Source of the DNA: Opitutia bacterium
Lineage (GTDB): Bacteria > Verrucomicrobiota > Verrucomicrobiia > Opitutales > Opitutaceae
NCBI GenBank assembly: GCA_947461205.1
Contig: CANHJG010000011.1
Location: 1 to 62,285 of the forward strand
Direction of reading: 5' to 3'
DNA: 62,285 bases
Shown here: positions 1 to 9,336 of the stretch, one piece after another
Layout: each line of letters opens with the position of its first letter
Position numbering within the stretch: position 1 is the first letter of the stretch
Notes under the pieces: model-generated
The model's input: only the letters and a program-made list of their open reading frames with translations
Told to the model about the DNA's origin: nothing
Databases searched by the model: none
Program-made: the position numbers and the translations under genes

Positions 1-450
1 CGGCTGCCGCAGCTCAAGGCGTTTCAGGCGGCGGCCAAGGCGCAAAGCAAAGCGACGCCGCTGCTGGACGCGTTTCTCCTCACGTTTCCCGAGGGCGTGC
101 CCAGTGCCGGCTACACGAAGGCGCGGGCGAACGTGTTCACGCGGTATGACTTCACCCAAGGTGCGCTCAAGGGCATCTATGTCGGCGGCGGCGCCAACTG
201 GCGTCGACCGACCTTCCGCGGCAACGCCGTCACCGTGCAGGGTAGCGCGTTGCAACCGGTCTGGTCGCCGTCCTACACCGTCGTGAATCTGCTCGCCGGC
301 TACACCACCAAGCTCTTGCAGCGCCGCGTCAGCTTTGCGCTGAATGTCGATAATGCTTTAAACAAGAGCTACTACGCCACGGTCGCCACCAACGTGGCCA
401 GCTGGGGCGCCCCGCAGAATTTTCGCTTCTCGACCACGGTCGATTTCTGA
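1..450 (+). CDS. TonB-dependent receptor, C-terminal fragment (5' end outside window)
   Basis: The reading frame is open from base 1 to the TGA at 448-450, so the gene starts left of the window and only about 149 C-terminal residues are seen. They read as the last beta-strands of a TonB-dependent outer-membrane receptor: alternating hydrophobic strands, a segment 'VDNALNKSYYATV' of the kind found near the end of siderophore/TonB receptors, then 'WGAPQNFRFS', and a final Phe that fits recognition by the BAM complex. A GTG at 97 is in frame but internal. Substrate cannot be judged from this piece. A strong hairpin terminator follows at 486-522, so this gene probably ends its transcript. Receptor identity is secure; subtype is not. 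Confidence 0.88.
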   Translation, partial: RLPQLKAFQAAAKAQSKATPLLDAFLLTFPEGVPSAGYTKARANVFTRYDFTQGALKGIYVGGGANWRRPTFRGNAVTVQGSALQPVWSPSYTVVNLLAGYTTKLLQRRVSFALNVDNALNKSYYATVATNVASWGAPQNFRFSTTVDF

Positions 451-485
451 GTCCGGGCAACCGGGCTCGCGCTGCGGCGACTTCC

Positions 486-522
486 ACCGGGCAGATTCGG
501 CATCCCCGAACTGCCCGGTTTT
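486..522 (+). terminator. Intrinsic terminator after the receptor fragment
   Basis: A 9-bp GC-rich stem (486-494 with 511-519) encloses a second 5-bp stem (TTCGG with CCGAA) and is followed directly by TTTT. It lies 36 bases after the receptor stop codon, on the correct strand for ending that transcript. Confidence 0.75.
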
Positions 523-808
523 CGTGGCGAGGATGAACTCCCGCCCCGCTGCGGCCTGGGCCGTTTGATTTTCCGCGAGCGTGCGAACGCAGGGGCCGGC
601 GCTGCGTGGTGTTTGCTCCCGGCGATCGTTCCTCGGGTCGACAAAACCCGCCAAAGTTCGGCTCCACGCAGGCCGTCACCCCGCGCTCCGACGCGGAGAC
701 CAAAGGCCGCGCTTCTGTCGTTGCCGAATTGATTCCCGCTCCTTTGCTCTCCTTCACGCCGCTCGTCATCGGGCGCATCGTTGGATCACCTCGCTCGCCT
801 ATCCCCTC
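523..808. other. Intergenic region upstream of the Gfo/Idh/MocA gene
   Basis: No convincing gene is seen. The frame of the downstream oxidoreductase stays open back to a GTG at 581, but the translated sequence before 809 is Arg/Pro-rich and unlike a leader peptide. I read it as untranslated DNA that should hold the promoter of the 809 gene. No clear -35/-10 pair stands out. Confidence 0.5.
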
Positions 809-2254
809 ATGTCCAAGCCCATCACCAAAACCTCCAGTCGCCGCGCCTTCATCAAGTCGACCGCCCTCGTCGGTGGTGCTGCGTTTGTGCTCCCCCGGTT
901 CAGCATTGCCCAGTCCGGCGGTTCACCGAACAGCAAGGTCAACATCGCGATGATCGGCGCGGGCGGCATCGCCGGCATGGCTTACGGATCGTGTTGCGAC
1001 GAGAATGTGGTCGCGCTGTGCGACGTGGACGAAACGAAGTTCGGCCAACACAACAAAACCTACCCGACGCTCGCGAAGGCCAAGAAATTCGCGGACTTCC
1101 GCGTCATGCTCGACAAGATGGGCAAGGAGATTGACGCCGTCTGCGTCAATACGCCCGACCACACCCACTTTGCCGCCACGCTAGAGGCCATGCAGCGGGG
1201 CAAGCATGTCATCACGCAAAAGCCGCTCACGCATGACATCTGGCAGGCGCGCACCCTCCGGCTTGCGGCCAAGAAATACAAGGTCGTGACGAACATGGGC
1301 AACCAGGGGCACACGTATGACGGCATTCGGAAGATGAAGGAATGGGTCGAGGCGGGCATTCTCGGTCAAGTGACCGAAATCCACTCGGGGATCGGTGGCC
1401 CGGAGTGGAAGGGCGGCTATTTCCGGAAGCCCGCCAAGTTTCCGCTGGCTGCCGAACCCGTGCCGGCGGGAATGAACTGGGATTTGTGGCAGGGCCCCGT
1501 GGCGGAGACCGGCTATAACTCGCTTTATCATCCGAGATTCTGGCGCGGGTTTTGGAACTACGGCGGCGGCACGTTGGGCGATTGGTTCTGTCACATTGGC
1601 GACGGCCCGGTCTGGGTGCTCGATCTCTACGAGCCGACCGTGATCGAATGTGTCGAGCGCAGCGCCAACGAGGTGACTGACACCATGTGCCCGAACAGCG
1701 CCGTCGTACGCTGGGATTTTCCGGCGCGCGGTAAACTGGCGCCGTGCTCGCTCTACTGGAGTGACGGTCAGGCCAACGGCGGCCGTCCGGTCAAGACCTC
1801 CGCCGATTGGAACTGGTCCACCCAACATTCGGAGACGGGTAAAGTCACGGCGTCCGCGCCCCCGAAAGCGGGCTCTTATTGGACGGGTACCAAAGCCAAC
1901 GCGTTTCTGGACAACCGCTCCAATAATCCGCGCCTGACGAATATGGAAAAGAACAACGCGCTGCGCGAAAGCGGTGCGCTGCCGGAGGCCAAGTATCGCC
2001 GGGTGAAAGGGGGGCCGCACCAGGAGTGGATTGATGCGATCAAGGGACTGATCCCCGACACGGGGGCGAATTTCGAGTATGCCGCGCGGTTGACCGAAAT
2101 CGATTTACTCGGCGTGTTGGCGCAGCGGTTCGGCGGACGCATCGAGTGGGATGCCGCCAAGATGAAGGTCACGAATCGGCCGGAACTGAACGCCTACCTC
2201 AAAGAGCCGGTGCGGCGCGGTTGGGAATACGGCGACGATTTGTGGAAGGCGTGA
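809..2254 (+). CDS. Gfo/Idh/MocA family oxidoreductase with Tat signal
   Basis: The predicted protein has 481 residues. The ATG at 809 was chosen because it places a twin-arginine signal (SRRAFIK followed by a hydrophobic stretch ending near 'SIAQS') at the very N-terminus; the longer frame from 581 gives no sensible protein. After the signal comes an NAD(P)-binding Rossmann start (MIGAGGIAG). 'QKPLTHDIW' follows, matching the EKP-type catalytic lysine motif of the family, with Gln in place of the usual Glu. Substrate binding would be in the C-terminal alpha/beta domain. Tat export suggests the dinucleotide is bound before export and that the enzyme acts in the periplasm on a sugar or glycoside. 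Possible role in a 3-keto-glycoside route is inference. No Shine-Dalgarno sequence is obvious. Confidence 0.9.
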   Translation: MSKPITKTSSRRAFIKSTALVGGAAFVLPRFSIAQSGGSPNSKVNIAMIGAGGIAGMAYGSCCDENVVALCDVDETKFGQHNKTYPTLAKAKKFADFRVMLDKMGKEIDAVCVNTPDHTHFAATLEAMQRGKHVITQKPLTHDIWQARTLRLAAKKYKVVTNMGNQGHTYDGIRKMKEWVEAGILGQVTEIHSGIGGPEWKGGYFRKPAKFPLAAEPVPAGMNWDLWQGPVAETGYNSLYHPRFWRGFWNYGGGTLGDWFCHIGDGPVWVLDLYEPTVIECVERSANEVTDTMCPNSAVVRWDFPARGKLAPCSLYWSDGQANGGRPVKTSADWNWSTQHSETGKVTASAPPKAGSYWTGTKANAFLDNRSNNPRLTNMEKNNALRESGALPEAKYRRVKGGPHQEWIDAIKGLIPDTGANFEYAARLTEIDLLGVLAQRFGGRIEWDAAKMKVTNRPELNAYLKEPVRRGWEYGDDLWKA

Positions 2255-2406
2255 GCGCAGCTGGCGGCGCCGGTTAAGGCGACGCGGTGGGTCGTGGCAC
2301 TTCGGCTGAAACGCCGGAGCGCTCCGGTTGATCACCACGGAAGCGTGGGCGGAGGGTGACCTTGGCCGGCTTTCAATTTTCTCTCAAATTAAGATTAACG
2401 CTCGCG

Positions 2407-2471
2407 GTGGTAGGAGCCCGCTTGCGGGCGATGATTACGTCGTGAATCGCCCGCAAGCGGGCTCCTACCAC
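2407..2471. repeat. REP-like perfect palindrome (26-bp arms)
   Basis: Arms 2407-2432 and 2446-2471 are perfect reverse complements over 26 bases, with a 13-base loop. The core is GTAGGAGCCCGCTTGCGGGC. This GTAGGAGC-plus-nested-hairpin layout is like the repetitive extragenic palindromes (REP/BIME) of other phyla. It lies between two plus-strand genes, lacks a T-tract, and may also act as a transcription or mRNA-decay barrier. Only one copy is present in this window, so repetitiveness is inferred from resemblance. Confidence 0.75.
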
Positions 2472-2584
2472 GGACCGCTCTTCGGCTAAGCTTGAACGCG
2501 AGTTGGGGTAACGGCATCCGGCCGCGCGCGGAATTTTCGTGTCACGGAGCTGGACCCGTTGGAGGATCGGGCTCCCCTTTCACG

Positions 2585-3817
2585 ATGCGTTTCAAGAGCT
2601 CTGTCCCCCAGGTGGGCCTCCGTCCTGCCGTTGTCATGTTCGCGGTTTTCTGTGCGGCTGCCCAAGCGGCCGACTGGCCCCAGTGGCGCGGGCCTGACCG
2701 CAACGGAATTTCCGTCGAAAAAGGCTGGCTCGACCAATGGCCGGCCGCGGGCCCGACAATCGCCTGGCGGGCCCAAGTCGGCCTCGGTGCCTCATCTTTC
2801 GTGGTCGGTGACGGGCGCGTCTACACGATGGGCCACGCCGATGGGAAGGACACGGTGTTTTGTCTCGAAGCGACCACCGGAAAACCGGTCTGGAAACACA
2901 GCTACCCCGCCGAGCTGGGCGATAAATTTTTCGAGGGCGGCACCACCGGCACGCCCACGCTCGACGGAGACCGGCTCTACGCGCTGAGCCGCTGGGGCGA
3001 GGCGTTTTGCTTCGAGGCCGCCACCGGAAAGATTGTCTGGTCGGTGAATGTGCAAAAGGAAAGCGGTTGCCCGGTCCCCGACTGGGGATTCACCGGTGCT
3101 CCGCTGGTGCTCGACGGACGATTGATCCTGAATGTCGGCGAAGCCGGGCTCGCGCTCGACAAGGCCACCGGGAAAGTTTTGTGGAAATCGGCGGCTGAGA
3201 ACGCCGGCTATTCCACGCCGCTCCCGGTCGAGCTCGACGGTCGTTGGCTGGTGTTGCTGGGCTCCGCGAAATCGTATCTCGCGGTCAGCCCCGTCGACGG
3301 CAAGGAGGCATGGCGCGCGCCCTGGGTGACCGAATACGGCGTCAACGCCGCCGACCCGATCGTGAGCGGTGGCCGGATGTTTGTCTCGACGGGCTACGGC
3401 AAAGGCGCGGCCCTGTTTGCGCTGGGCACCGGTGCACCGGAGGAAGTGTGGCGCGCGCGGGCGTTTCGCACGCAACTTAACGCGGCCGTGCTCCACGAAG
3501 GACACCTCTACGGCGTCGACGGCGACACGACCTCGATCGCCTCTCTCAAGTGCCTGGAATTCGCGACCGGCACGGAGAAGTGGGCCCACAAGGATTTTCG
3601 CACCGGTGCCCTGAGCATGGCCGACGGCCGGCTCATCGGACTCAGTGGCACGGGCACGCTGATGATTGCGCCCGCCTCGCCGGCGGGCTTTGCGCCCACG
3701 GCCTCGGCCAAGATTCTCGACGGCAAGTGCTGGGCCGCGCCGGTGTTGGCCCATGGCCTCATCTATTGCCGCAACACGCGGGGCGACATCGTCGTCGTTG
3801 ACGTGCGAAAGAAATAG
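2585..3817 (+). CDS. PQQ-like beta-propeller repeat protein, secreted
   Basis: The protein has about 410 residues. The ATG at 2585 gives a Sec signal peptide ending at 'AAAQAA', directly followed by 'DWPQWRGPDRNG', the hallmark start of outer-membrane-assembly-BamB-like/PQQ-binding propeller proteins common in Planctomycetes and Verrucomicrobia. Repeats of the type 'ATGKPVWKHS', 'ATGKIVWSV', 'ATGKVLWKS' and 'ATGTEKWAHK' mark successive propeller blades along the length. A frame extension to a TTG at 2492 adds no conserved sequence. These proteins are often annotated as quinoprotein-like, but many do not bind PQQ; I see no dehydrogenase domain beyond the propeller. It may work with the Tat-exported oxidoreductase just upstream, but the REP-like palindrome separates the two. 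Confidence 0.88.
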   Translation: MRFKSSVPQVGLRPAVVMFAVFCAAAQAADWPQWRGPDRNGISVEKGWLDQWPAAGPTIAWRAQVGLGASSFVVGDGRVYTMGHADGKDTVFCLEATTGKPVWKHSYPAELGDKFFEGGTTGTPTLDGDRLYALSRWGEAFCFEAATGKIVWSVNVQKESGCPVPDWGFTGAPLVLDGRLILNVGEAGLALDKATGKVLWKSAAENAGYSTPLPVELDGRWLVLLGSAKSYLAVSPVDGKEAWRAPWVTEYGVNAADPIVSGGRMFVSTGYGKGAALFALGTGAPEEVWRARAFRTQLNAAVLHEGHLYGVDGDTTSIASLKCLEFATGTEKWAHKDFRTGALSMADGRLIGLSGTGTLMIAPASPAGFAPTASAKILDGKCWAAPVLAHGLIYCRNTRGDIVVVDVRKK

Positions 3818-3959
3818 ACCGCACGTGGCGTCGTGAAAGGCGCCGCCGCTCCCTCTGCGCGCGTCGGCCCCGGCGGCAAAGCGCCGGCGGGCTTGAGCCA
3901 AACCGGCGGGGGCGCGGGCCGAAGCGCGAACCGTGGATTTATCCGTCGGCGGGGGGGCG

Positions 3960-6900
3960 TCAGAACGCGAACGTGCTGGAGAGGGTCCAGCGGGTTTCGT
4001 TGGGGATGCGGATGACGGCAAGAGTGCCGTCGGGATTCGCGGTCACGGGGATGTCTTCGCCGTTGCCCCAGGCGTTGCGGACGTTGAGTTGGAGGCGCCA
4101 GTCGATGTTCTTAAAAATCTTGCGGCGGTAGCCCACCCAGAAATCGCCGGCGAGTTCCTCTGGTCCGTAGAACGGATGGGCGAGGTCGGGGAACTGGGTT
4201 TGCATCACGGGATCGGTGTTCGCGATCTGGCTCGTGTTCGTGTAGAGCTTGTTGGTCGCGACGATTTTTTCCTTCAGCGCCTGACCGGTCAGAAAGGGGG
4301 CGCCGATGGCGATCTTGTCCTGCCAGCGCACGGACGTGCCGACGCTCATGGCTTTCAGGATCGGATTCTGGAAGTCGCGGAGGTCGTAGGTGGTCGTGAA
4401 GTTGGCGCGCCATTTCCGCTGCTCGGGCGAGACGGCGCCGTCGCGGGCGAGGGTCGCGGCGAGGGCGTTGCCGACGTTGCTGGCGAAACGCGTGGCGGCG
4501 GTCTGGCGTTCGGGGAGCGCGGGGCCCTGGTCGATGCCGAGGAGGTTGAACTTCACGAGATTGGCATAGACGGCGTCGGCGACCTGTTTGGTGAGCTGGG
4601 CGGAACCGCTGACGACGGTCTCCTGTTTCGCGACGTTGAAGGACACGCGCCAGCGGTTGGTGACGTTGCCGACGAGCTCGGCCTCGAGCCCGCGGGCGTC
4701 GAGGTCGCTCGTGTCGGTGAGGCCGGCGATGCCGTCGGAGAGCACGGCGGTGCCGGCGGCGTTGAGGCGCATGTTTTTCAAGGTGCGCGTGGGCTCGGGG
4801 TGGAGCTGGAAGAGCGCGGCGTAGAGCTGTTGGTAGGAGCTGTAGCCGGCGGCGGTGACGCCCGGGATCGTGTTGAACGCGATGCCCTGTGCCTGCGCGG
4901 TCACGTAGCGGTCGGCCATGAAGCTCGGGTAGTTGAAGATGCCGGCGGTCGCACCCTGGGCGCCGTTGCTGCTGTTGGTCTGGACCGTGTGAAATTCGTT
5001 GACGCGGAGCGACACGCGGCGGTCGAGGAATTCGACGAGCACGCCGTATTCGCGGGTGGTGCCGGCGGGGGCGGCGATGATGGCGCCGTTGAGATTGGAG
5101 CGGATATTGACGGGATTGAAGTTGCCGGAGGAGTTGAAGAAGCCGCCGAGTTCGATGCCGAGCGGGAGGCGCTTGGTGAGGAGGCGCGGCACGCGGCCGA
5201 CGGTGCTCCAAGTGAAATTGCGGCCGCGTTCGTCGAGGTTGGGCCGTGAGTCGAGACGCAGCGCCGAGGTATTGAGGGAGTCGTCGGGGTTGCGGGTGTT
5301 GCCGAGGCTGGAATAGGTTTTCAAGTGGTCCCAGCGCCAGCCGACGACGCTGACGATGTTGTTTTTGAAGAAGTCGCTCTTGAGGCTGAAGGACTGCGAT
5401 TCGATCAGCTGGCGGCTCTTGGAATTGCCGTTGAGGAAGCGCGAGACGGAGAGCGGCTCGGTGACCATCTTCTTGCCGGTGAAGTCGAAGAAACTGACGT
5501 TGTAGGTGTCGCCGGTCTGCGGGACGCGGGCATCGACGACGTTGGTGATGCGGACATCGTTAAGGGAATTCGCACTCAGGACGGAGGGCCCGAGGTATTG
5601 GACGACGATGGGGGTGGTGCGAAAATTGCCGCTGTTGGTGGACTGGAAGACGTCGGTGTTGAGGTTGCGCGTCGGGCTGGTCCAGCCGGTGGCGTAGTTG
5701 AAGGTGGCGGCGTCGTTGCGCTGGCGAGTGTGGAGGCCGGTGAAGATGTGGTTGCCGAGCGGGAGGCCGAAGAGCTTTTTACCGCGGTCTTCGAAATCGA
5801 GCCGGTAGAAGGCGGTGGCGCGAAACGCCTCGCGCAGGCCGGTCTGCGTGCGGTCGGTGATGCCCTGCTGGTCGACGAACGGGCGGCCGACGTTCGGGTT
5901 GGGCTGGTCGTTGGAAAGATACTGGGCGACGTCGATGGCGATGCCGCCGCCGGGGGCACCGCCGCCGTTGTCGCCAAAAGAGAAGGGCAGGAGGCGCGTG
6001 GAGCGCGTGCGCTGCTGGTCATAGGCGAGCTCGATACCGCCTTTGCCGCCGAAGAGTTCCTGGGTGAAGGCGAGGTTGCCGACCTGAAAGACCTGATCGA
6101 CGTGGTTCTGCCCGCCGCTCAGGAGTTTGTTGCGGTAGTCGAAAATGGCGGGGTTTTGGAGCGTCTGCCCGACGAAGCCAACGGGGACGAGGCTGCCGCT
6201 GTAAAACGTGTCGATGGCGTCGCGGCCGTTCGGGTTCTGTGCGTAGCGGATGCGGCCCATGATGCCAGCGATGTTCGCGAGCGCGGGGTTGGTCGAGCTG
6301 GCATAGCCGGGGCGCTGCTGTCCGGGTGTGTCGAATACGACGGGGATCTGGATGAAGTAGGGCACGCCGATGCCGGGCGTGGCGGCGACGATGGCGGCGG
6401 AGCTGAGGCGATTGTCGACCGTGACCTTCGGACGGTAGGAGAAGCTCGGGGAGCCGGCGATGAGGCGTGGGTCGATGTTCGTGCCGGGGATGGCCGCGAG
6501 GGCGGGATTGGGCGCCGAGAAGAAGTTCACCATCGAGTTCACCGGTGGAATGACGTTGACGGGGTTGGACTGGCTGTCGCCCAACTCGCCGGAAGCGCGC
6601 ACGGTGGACTTGCCGAACCACGAGGGCTGTTTGCCGTCCCGCAACACGACGGCGAGGGCGCCGTAAGCGCGGCGTTTGCGGTCGAAGGCGGGCTCCTGCT
6701 GGTAGTTGTTTTGCTCGTTGACGGTGGCGATGCGGAAGGCGACGCGGCCTTTTTCGAGGACGCGGTTGAGATCGACGGTGCCCCGGTAGGACTGCATCGA
6801 GCCGTAGCGCGCGCCGATCTCGGTGCGATTGCGCTGGAGCTGCGGCTGGATGACCGAGCCCTCGATCACGCCGGCGGGATTACCAATGCCGAAGAGCAGC

Positions 6901-7421
6901 GAGTTCGGACCACGGCTGATGGTGACACCGGAGGAATTGTAGGCGTCGAACGGAATATCGGTGATAAAGTAGTCGCGGGTGGTGGTCGCGGCGCCGATGC
7001 CACGCACGCGGTTGTTGCCTTGGGGATTTTCGCGGCTGTCGGATTGGTCGGGCCGGCCCGACGCGGTCGCGCCGCCCGCGAAGTTGCCGGACACGCCGCC
7101 GATTTCGGTCGCGGTGGTGAGCGAGAGGAGTTCGCCGAGATTGGTCGCAGCGGTGTCCCGGAGGAACTCGGGTGTGACGATGCTGATGGCGGCGCCGACA
7201 TCGCGGAGGGCGGTGTTGATGCGGGTGCCGGCGAGCGTACTCGTGGCCGCGTAGCCGACGTTGTCGTCTTCGCTGACGACGAAGGGATTGAGTTTCACGG
7301 CTTCCTCGGTGGCGGGGGCCGACGGCGCGGGGGAGGGCTGACGCGTGGGCTGGGCCAGAAGCGGAACGGCCAGCGCGAGAAGCAAAGCGGTGCCGAGGCG
7401 ACGGGTGAGGTGGCAGGTCAT
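3960..7421 (-). CDS. TonB-dependent receptor (Opitutaceae type)
   Basis: The predicted protein has 1153 residues, starts at an ATG at 7421 and ends in Phe (SSTFAF), as expected for a beta-barrel. A signal peptide (residues 1 to about 24, ending LLAQP) is followed by 'VKLNPFVVSEDD', 'GYAATSTLAGTRINTALRDV' and 'ISIVTPEFLRD', the plug-domain start typical of the large receptor family expanded in Opitutaceae. The plug runs to about residue 240 and the barrel fills the remainder. It would import a ligand across the outer membrane using TonB energy. Given the neighbours (DUF3472 protein divergently, PQQ protein convergently), a carbohydrate or metal-chelate substrate is plausible but unproven. Long plus-strand frames opposite this gene are composition artefacts. 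Confidence 0.95.
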   Translation of the reverse strand: MTCHLTRRLGTALLLALAVPLLAQPTRQPSPAPSAPATEEAVKLNPFVVSEDDNVGYAATSTLAGTRINTALRDVGAAISIVTPEFLRDTAATNLGELLSLTTATEIGGVSGNFAGGATASGRPDQSDSRENPQGNNRVRGIGAATTTRDYFITDIPFDAYNSSGVTISRGPNSLLFGIGNPAGVIEGSVIQPQLQRNRTEIGARYGSMQSYRGTVDLNRVLEKGRVAFRIATVNEQNNYQQEPAFDRKRRAYGALAVVLRDGKQPSWFGKSTVRASGELGDSQSNPVNVIPPVNSMVNFFSAPNPALAAIPGTNIDPRLIAGSPSFSYRPKVTVDNRLSSAAIVAATPGIGVPYFIQIPVVFDTPGQQRPGYASSTNPALANIAGIMGRIRYAQNPNGRDAIDTFYSGSLVPVGFVGQTLQNPAIFDYRNKLLSGGQNHVDQVFQVGNLAFTQELFGGKGGIELAYDQQRTRSTRLLPFSFGDNGGGAPGGGIAIDVAQYLSNDQPNPNVGRPFVDQQGITDRTQTGLREAFRATAFYRLDFEDRGKKLFGLPLGNHIFTGLHTRQRNDAATFNYATGWTSPTRNLNTDVFQSTNSGNFRTTPIVVQYLGPSVLSANSLNDVRITNVVDARVPQTGDTYNVSFFDFTGKKMVTEPLSVSRFLNGNSKSRQLIESQSFSLKSDFFKNNIVSVVGWRWDHLKTYSSLGNTRNPDDSLNTSALRLDSRPNLDERGRNFTWSTVGRVPRLLTKRLPLGIELGGFFNSSGNFNPVNIRSNLNGAIIAAPAGTTREYGVLVEFLDRRVSLRVNEFHTVQTNSSNGAQGATAGIFNYPSFMADRYVTAQAQGIAFNTIPGVTAAGYSSYQQLYAALFQLHPEPTRTLKNMRLNAAGTAVLSDGIAGLTDTSDLDARGLEAELVGNVTNRWRVSFNVAKQETVVSGSAQLTKQVADAVYANLVKFNLLGIDQGPALPERQTAATRFASNVGNALAATLARDGAVSPEQRKWRANFTTTYDLRDFQNPILKAMSVGTSVRWQDKIAIGAPFLTGQALKEKIVATNKLYTNTSQIANTDPVMQTQFPDLAHPFYGPEELAGDFWVGYRRKIFKNIDWRLQLNVRNAWGNGEDIPVTANPDGTLAVIRIPNETRWTLSSTFAF

Positions 7422-7555
7422 CGCGGAATGCAGGGGGATTATGAGGCGGATGCAAAGACGTTTTTCGTAATCGTCGCCGGCGCGTCCGAGGAGCCGGCAT
7501 GAGTGCGTCGATCGGGATTGGCGGTGGGGGCGAAAGGGGGCACGGTCTGGTCGCG
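7422..7555. promoter_or_regulatory. Divergent promoter region, receptor / DUF3472 gene
   Basis: 134 bases separate the start codons of the minus-strand receptor and the plus-strand DUF3472 protein. Promoters for both must lie here or overlap the genes. I cannot point to a confident -35/-10 pair. The arrangement suggests co-regulation. Confidence 0.4.
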
Positions 7556-8485
7556 ATGAGAACCCTGCTTTCCCGAATGAATGAATGGCTCTGGCGATTG
7601 GTCGCGTGCGGCGTGCTGGGGATTCATGCTCGGGCGGCCGAGAGCATCGGGGGCAAGGAACCGGCGCGGGCGGCCCGGTCCGTGCACCTCCAATGGAGCG
7701 CGGCGGAGAGCGAGGCGTTTTATGTGGAAGCGATGGTCGTGCAGTCGACGCCGGGGACCTATGTTTCGGCGATTGGCTGGAGCGGCGGCTACTTTGGCGT
7801 TCAGGAACTGCGCGACGGGAAGAAGGTCGCGATTTTTTCGGTGTGGGATCCGACGAAGGGCGATGACCCGAAAGCGGTGAGACCGGAGGAACGCGTGGAG
7901 CTGTTGCACGAAGGCGCCGGGGTGCGGATCAAACGCTTCGGCGGCGAGGGAACGGGCGGGCAGTGCCTGGTGGATTTTCCGTGGGCGGTGGGCGAGCCGG
8001 TGCGGTTTTTCGTGCGCGCGGAAGTGCATGACGCGCCGGGGATCGTGGGCGGGAAGACGGCGTATGCGGGCTGGATTTTCGATCCGTCGCAGCAGGCGTG
8101 GCGGCACCTCGTGACGTTTCGCACGCGCAACGCGGGCAAGGGGCTGCGCGGGCTCTACTCGTTTGTGGAAGATTTCCGGCGCGACACCAAAAGTGCGGAC
8201 GACGTGCGGCGCGCGCAGTTGGGGAATGCGTGGATGAAGCCGCGCGCGGGCGAGTGGGCGGCGGTGACGCAGGCGAAGTTCACGGCGTCGCGGGCGGACT
8301 GGGAGGCGCGCGATACGATCAACGCAGGGCCGACGGGCGCCGGTTTTTTTCTCGCGACAGGCGGTGACACGCGGCGCGACACAGAGCTGACGTCGACGAT
8401 GCAGGCAGAGTCGCCGCCGACGAAGGCGCCGGGGGATTTGCCGCCGGCCGTGTGGGCGTCGAGCGCGGGAGCGGTGGCGCGGTGA
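7556..8485 (+). CDS. DUF3472 domain secreted protein
   Basis: The protein has about 309 residues from the ATG at 7556 (another in-frame ATG at 7577). The N-terminus has a basic stretch and a hydrophobic core ending 'GIHARAAES', a likely signal peptide. The body matches DUF3472 as I know it: 'GGYFGVQE' followed by 'DGKKVAIFSVWDP', then a C-terminal jelly-roll-like part with 'GWIFDP' and 'LYSFVEDF'. DUF3472 proteins are secreted, of unknown biochemical function, and usually sit with polysaccharide-degrading genes; a ligand-binding or hydrolytic role is guesswork. The gene is divergent from the receptor at 3960-7421. A purine-rich AAAGGGGG lies about 16 bases before the chosen start, a little far for a classical ribosome binding site. 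Confidence 0.8.
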   Translation: MRTLLSRMNEWLWRLVACGVLGIHARAAESIGGKEPARAARSVHLQWSAAESEAFYVEAMVVQSTPGTYVSAIGWSGGYFGVQELRDGKKVAIFSVWDPTKGDDPKAVRPEERVELLHEGAGVRIKRFGGEGTGGQCLVDFPWAVGEPVRFFVRAEVHDAPGIVGGKTAYAGWIFDPSQQAWRHLVTFRTRNAGKGLRGLYSFVEDFRRDTKSADDVRRAQLGNAWMKPRAGEWAAVTQAKFTASRADWEARDTINAGPTGAGFFLATGGDTRRDTELTSTMQAESPPTKAPGDLPPAVWASSAGAVAR

Positions 8486-8516
8486 GGCGAGCCTGGGCGG
8501 GGAGAGTGGGCGGAAA

Positions 8517-9269
8517 TCAGCGCGCGGGCTGAATCTTCAGATTGGCGTAGTGCGCGATCGTGGTGCCCTCGAACCAGAGGGCGACGCCGCCTTTGGTGCC
8601 GGCACCGGTTTTCACGTCGTTGATGATGAGCGTGGGCTGCTCTTGGTCGTTAACGAAGAGCCGGGCCTTATCGCCGGCGACGACGATCTTCACGTGAATC
8701 CACGTGGCGGGTTGGATGTCGACGTAGGACTCGTAGCGCGACGGGGTCTTCTCGCGCAGGGCCGACCACGGGTGCTCGGGATGCGAGATATACTGGGCGG
8801 TGTGGTTGCGGCGCTCCTGATCGTCGGAGCGACCGTTGGTGGGGCGCAGGTAGAAGCAGTCGTAGGTCTTGCGGTCTGGCTGCACGCGGAACGCCACGCC
8901 GACGAAACCGCGTGCACCACCCGCGGCCCCGGCGGCGGGTTCGCCGGCGAGATCGACCTCGATGGTGCCGTCGGTGAATTCGACGCCGTCGAGGAGCGCG
9001 AGATGGTCGCGGCGGCCGGCTTCACCGGCGCCGGCGCCGGATTTTTTCTTGCCGGACTCCTGTTTGGCCGGAGCGGGCTGGGTCGAAGTAGCCGCGGGCG
9101 AAGCGGTGAGTTTGAGTGCGGCGCGTCCCTTGAAAGTGACGGATGCGGCCTCGACTTGGTGAAGGGTGAGGCCGGCGGGCGTGGCGAGGGCGAGCGCGCG
9201 GTCCTGAGCGAAGAGCGTGGCGGAAGCGGTGGCGCTGGCGAGGAGGAGACAACGGAGGAGGGCTGGCAT
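8517..9269 (-). CDS. DUF1080-like concanavalin-type jelly-roll protein, secreted
   Basis: The protein has 250 residues with a signal peptide ending 'ATLFAQ'. After a low-complexity Ala/Pro/Lys stretch (about residues 62-85) comes a jelly-roll domain with 'FTDGTIEVDLAG', 'FVGVAFRVQ', 'DCFYLRPTNGR' and 'QYISHPEHPW', a pattern of the DUF1080 (3-keto-disaccharide hydrolase)/LamG-like superfamily. Members hydrolyse 3-keto-glycosides or bind glycans; I cannot verify catalytic residues by eye. It follows the sulfatase gene on the same strand after a 67-base gap and could be the last gene of a receptor-sulfatase-DUF1080 operon. A ligand-binding role is the main alternative. Confidence 0.75.
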   Translation of the reverse strand: MPALLRCLLLASATASATLFAQDRALALATPAGLTLHQVEAASVTFKGRAALKLTASPAATSTQPAPAKQESGKKKSGAGAGEAGRRDHLALLDGVEFTDGTIEVDLAGEPAAGAAGGARGFVGVAFRVQPDRKTYDCFYLRPTNGRSDDQERRNHTAQYISHPEHPWSALREKTPSRYESYVDIQPATWIHVKIVVAGDKARLFVNDQEQPTLIINDVKTGAGTKGGVALWFEGTTIAHYANLKIQPAR

Positions 9270-9336
9270 GGAGGGAGGGGGTTATGGCTGGTGGGGGCGG
9301 AAGGGGGCGGTCAATCGGACTACGCGGCCGTTGATG

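Noticed and set aside
5325-7502. 725-codon plus-strand frame opposite the 1153-residue TonB receptor
   Set aside because: Same composition effect. The minus-strand frame has signal peptide, plug and barrel end; the plus-strand product is Gly/Asp/Glu/Val-rich without motifs.
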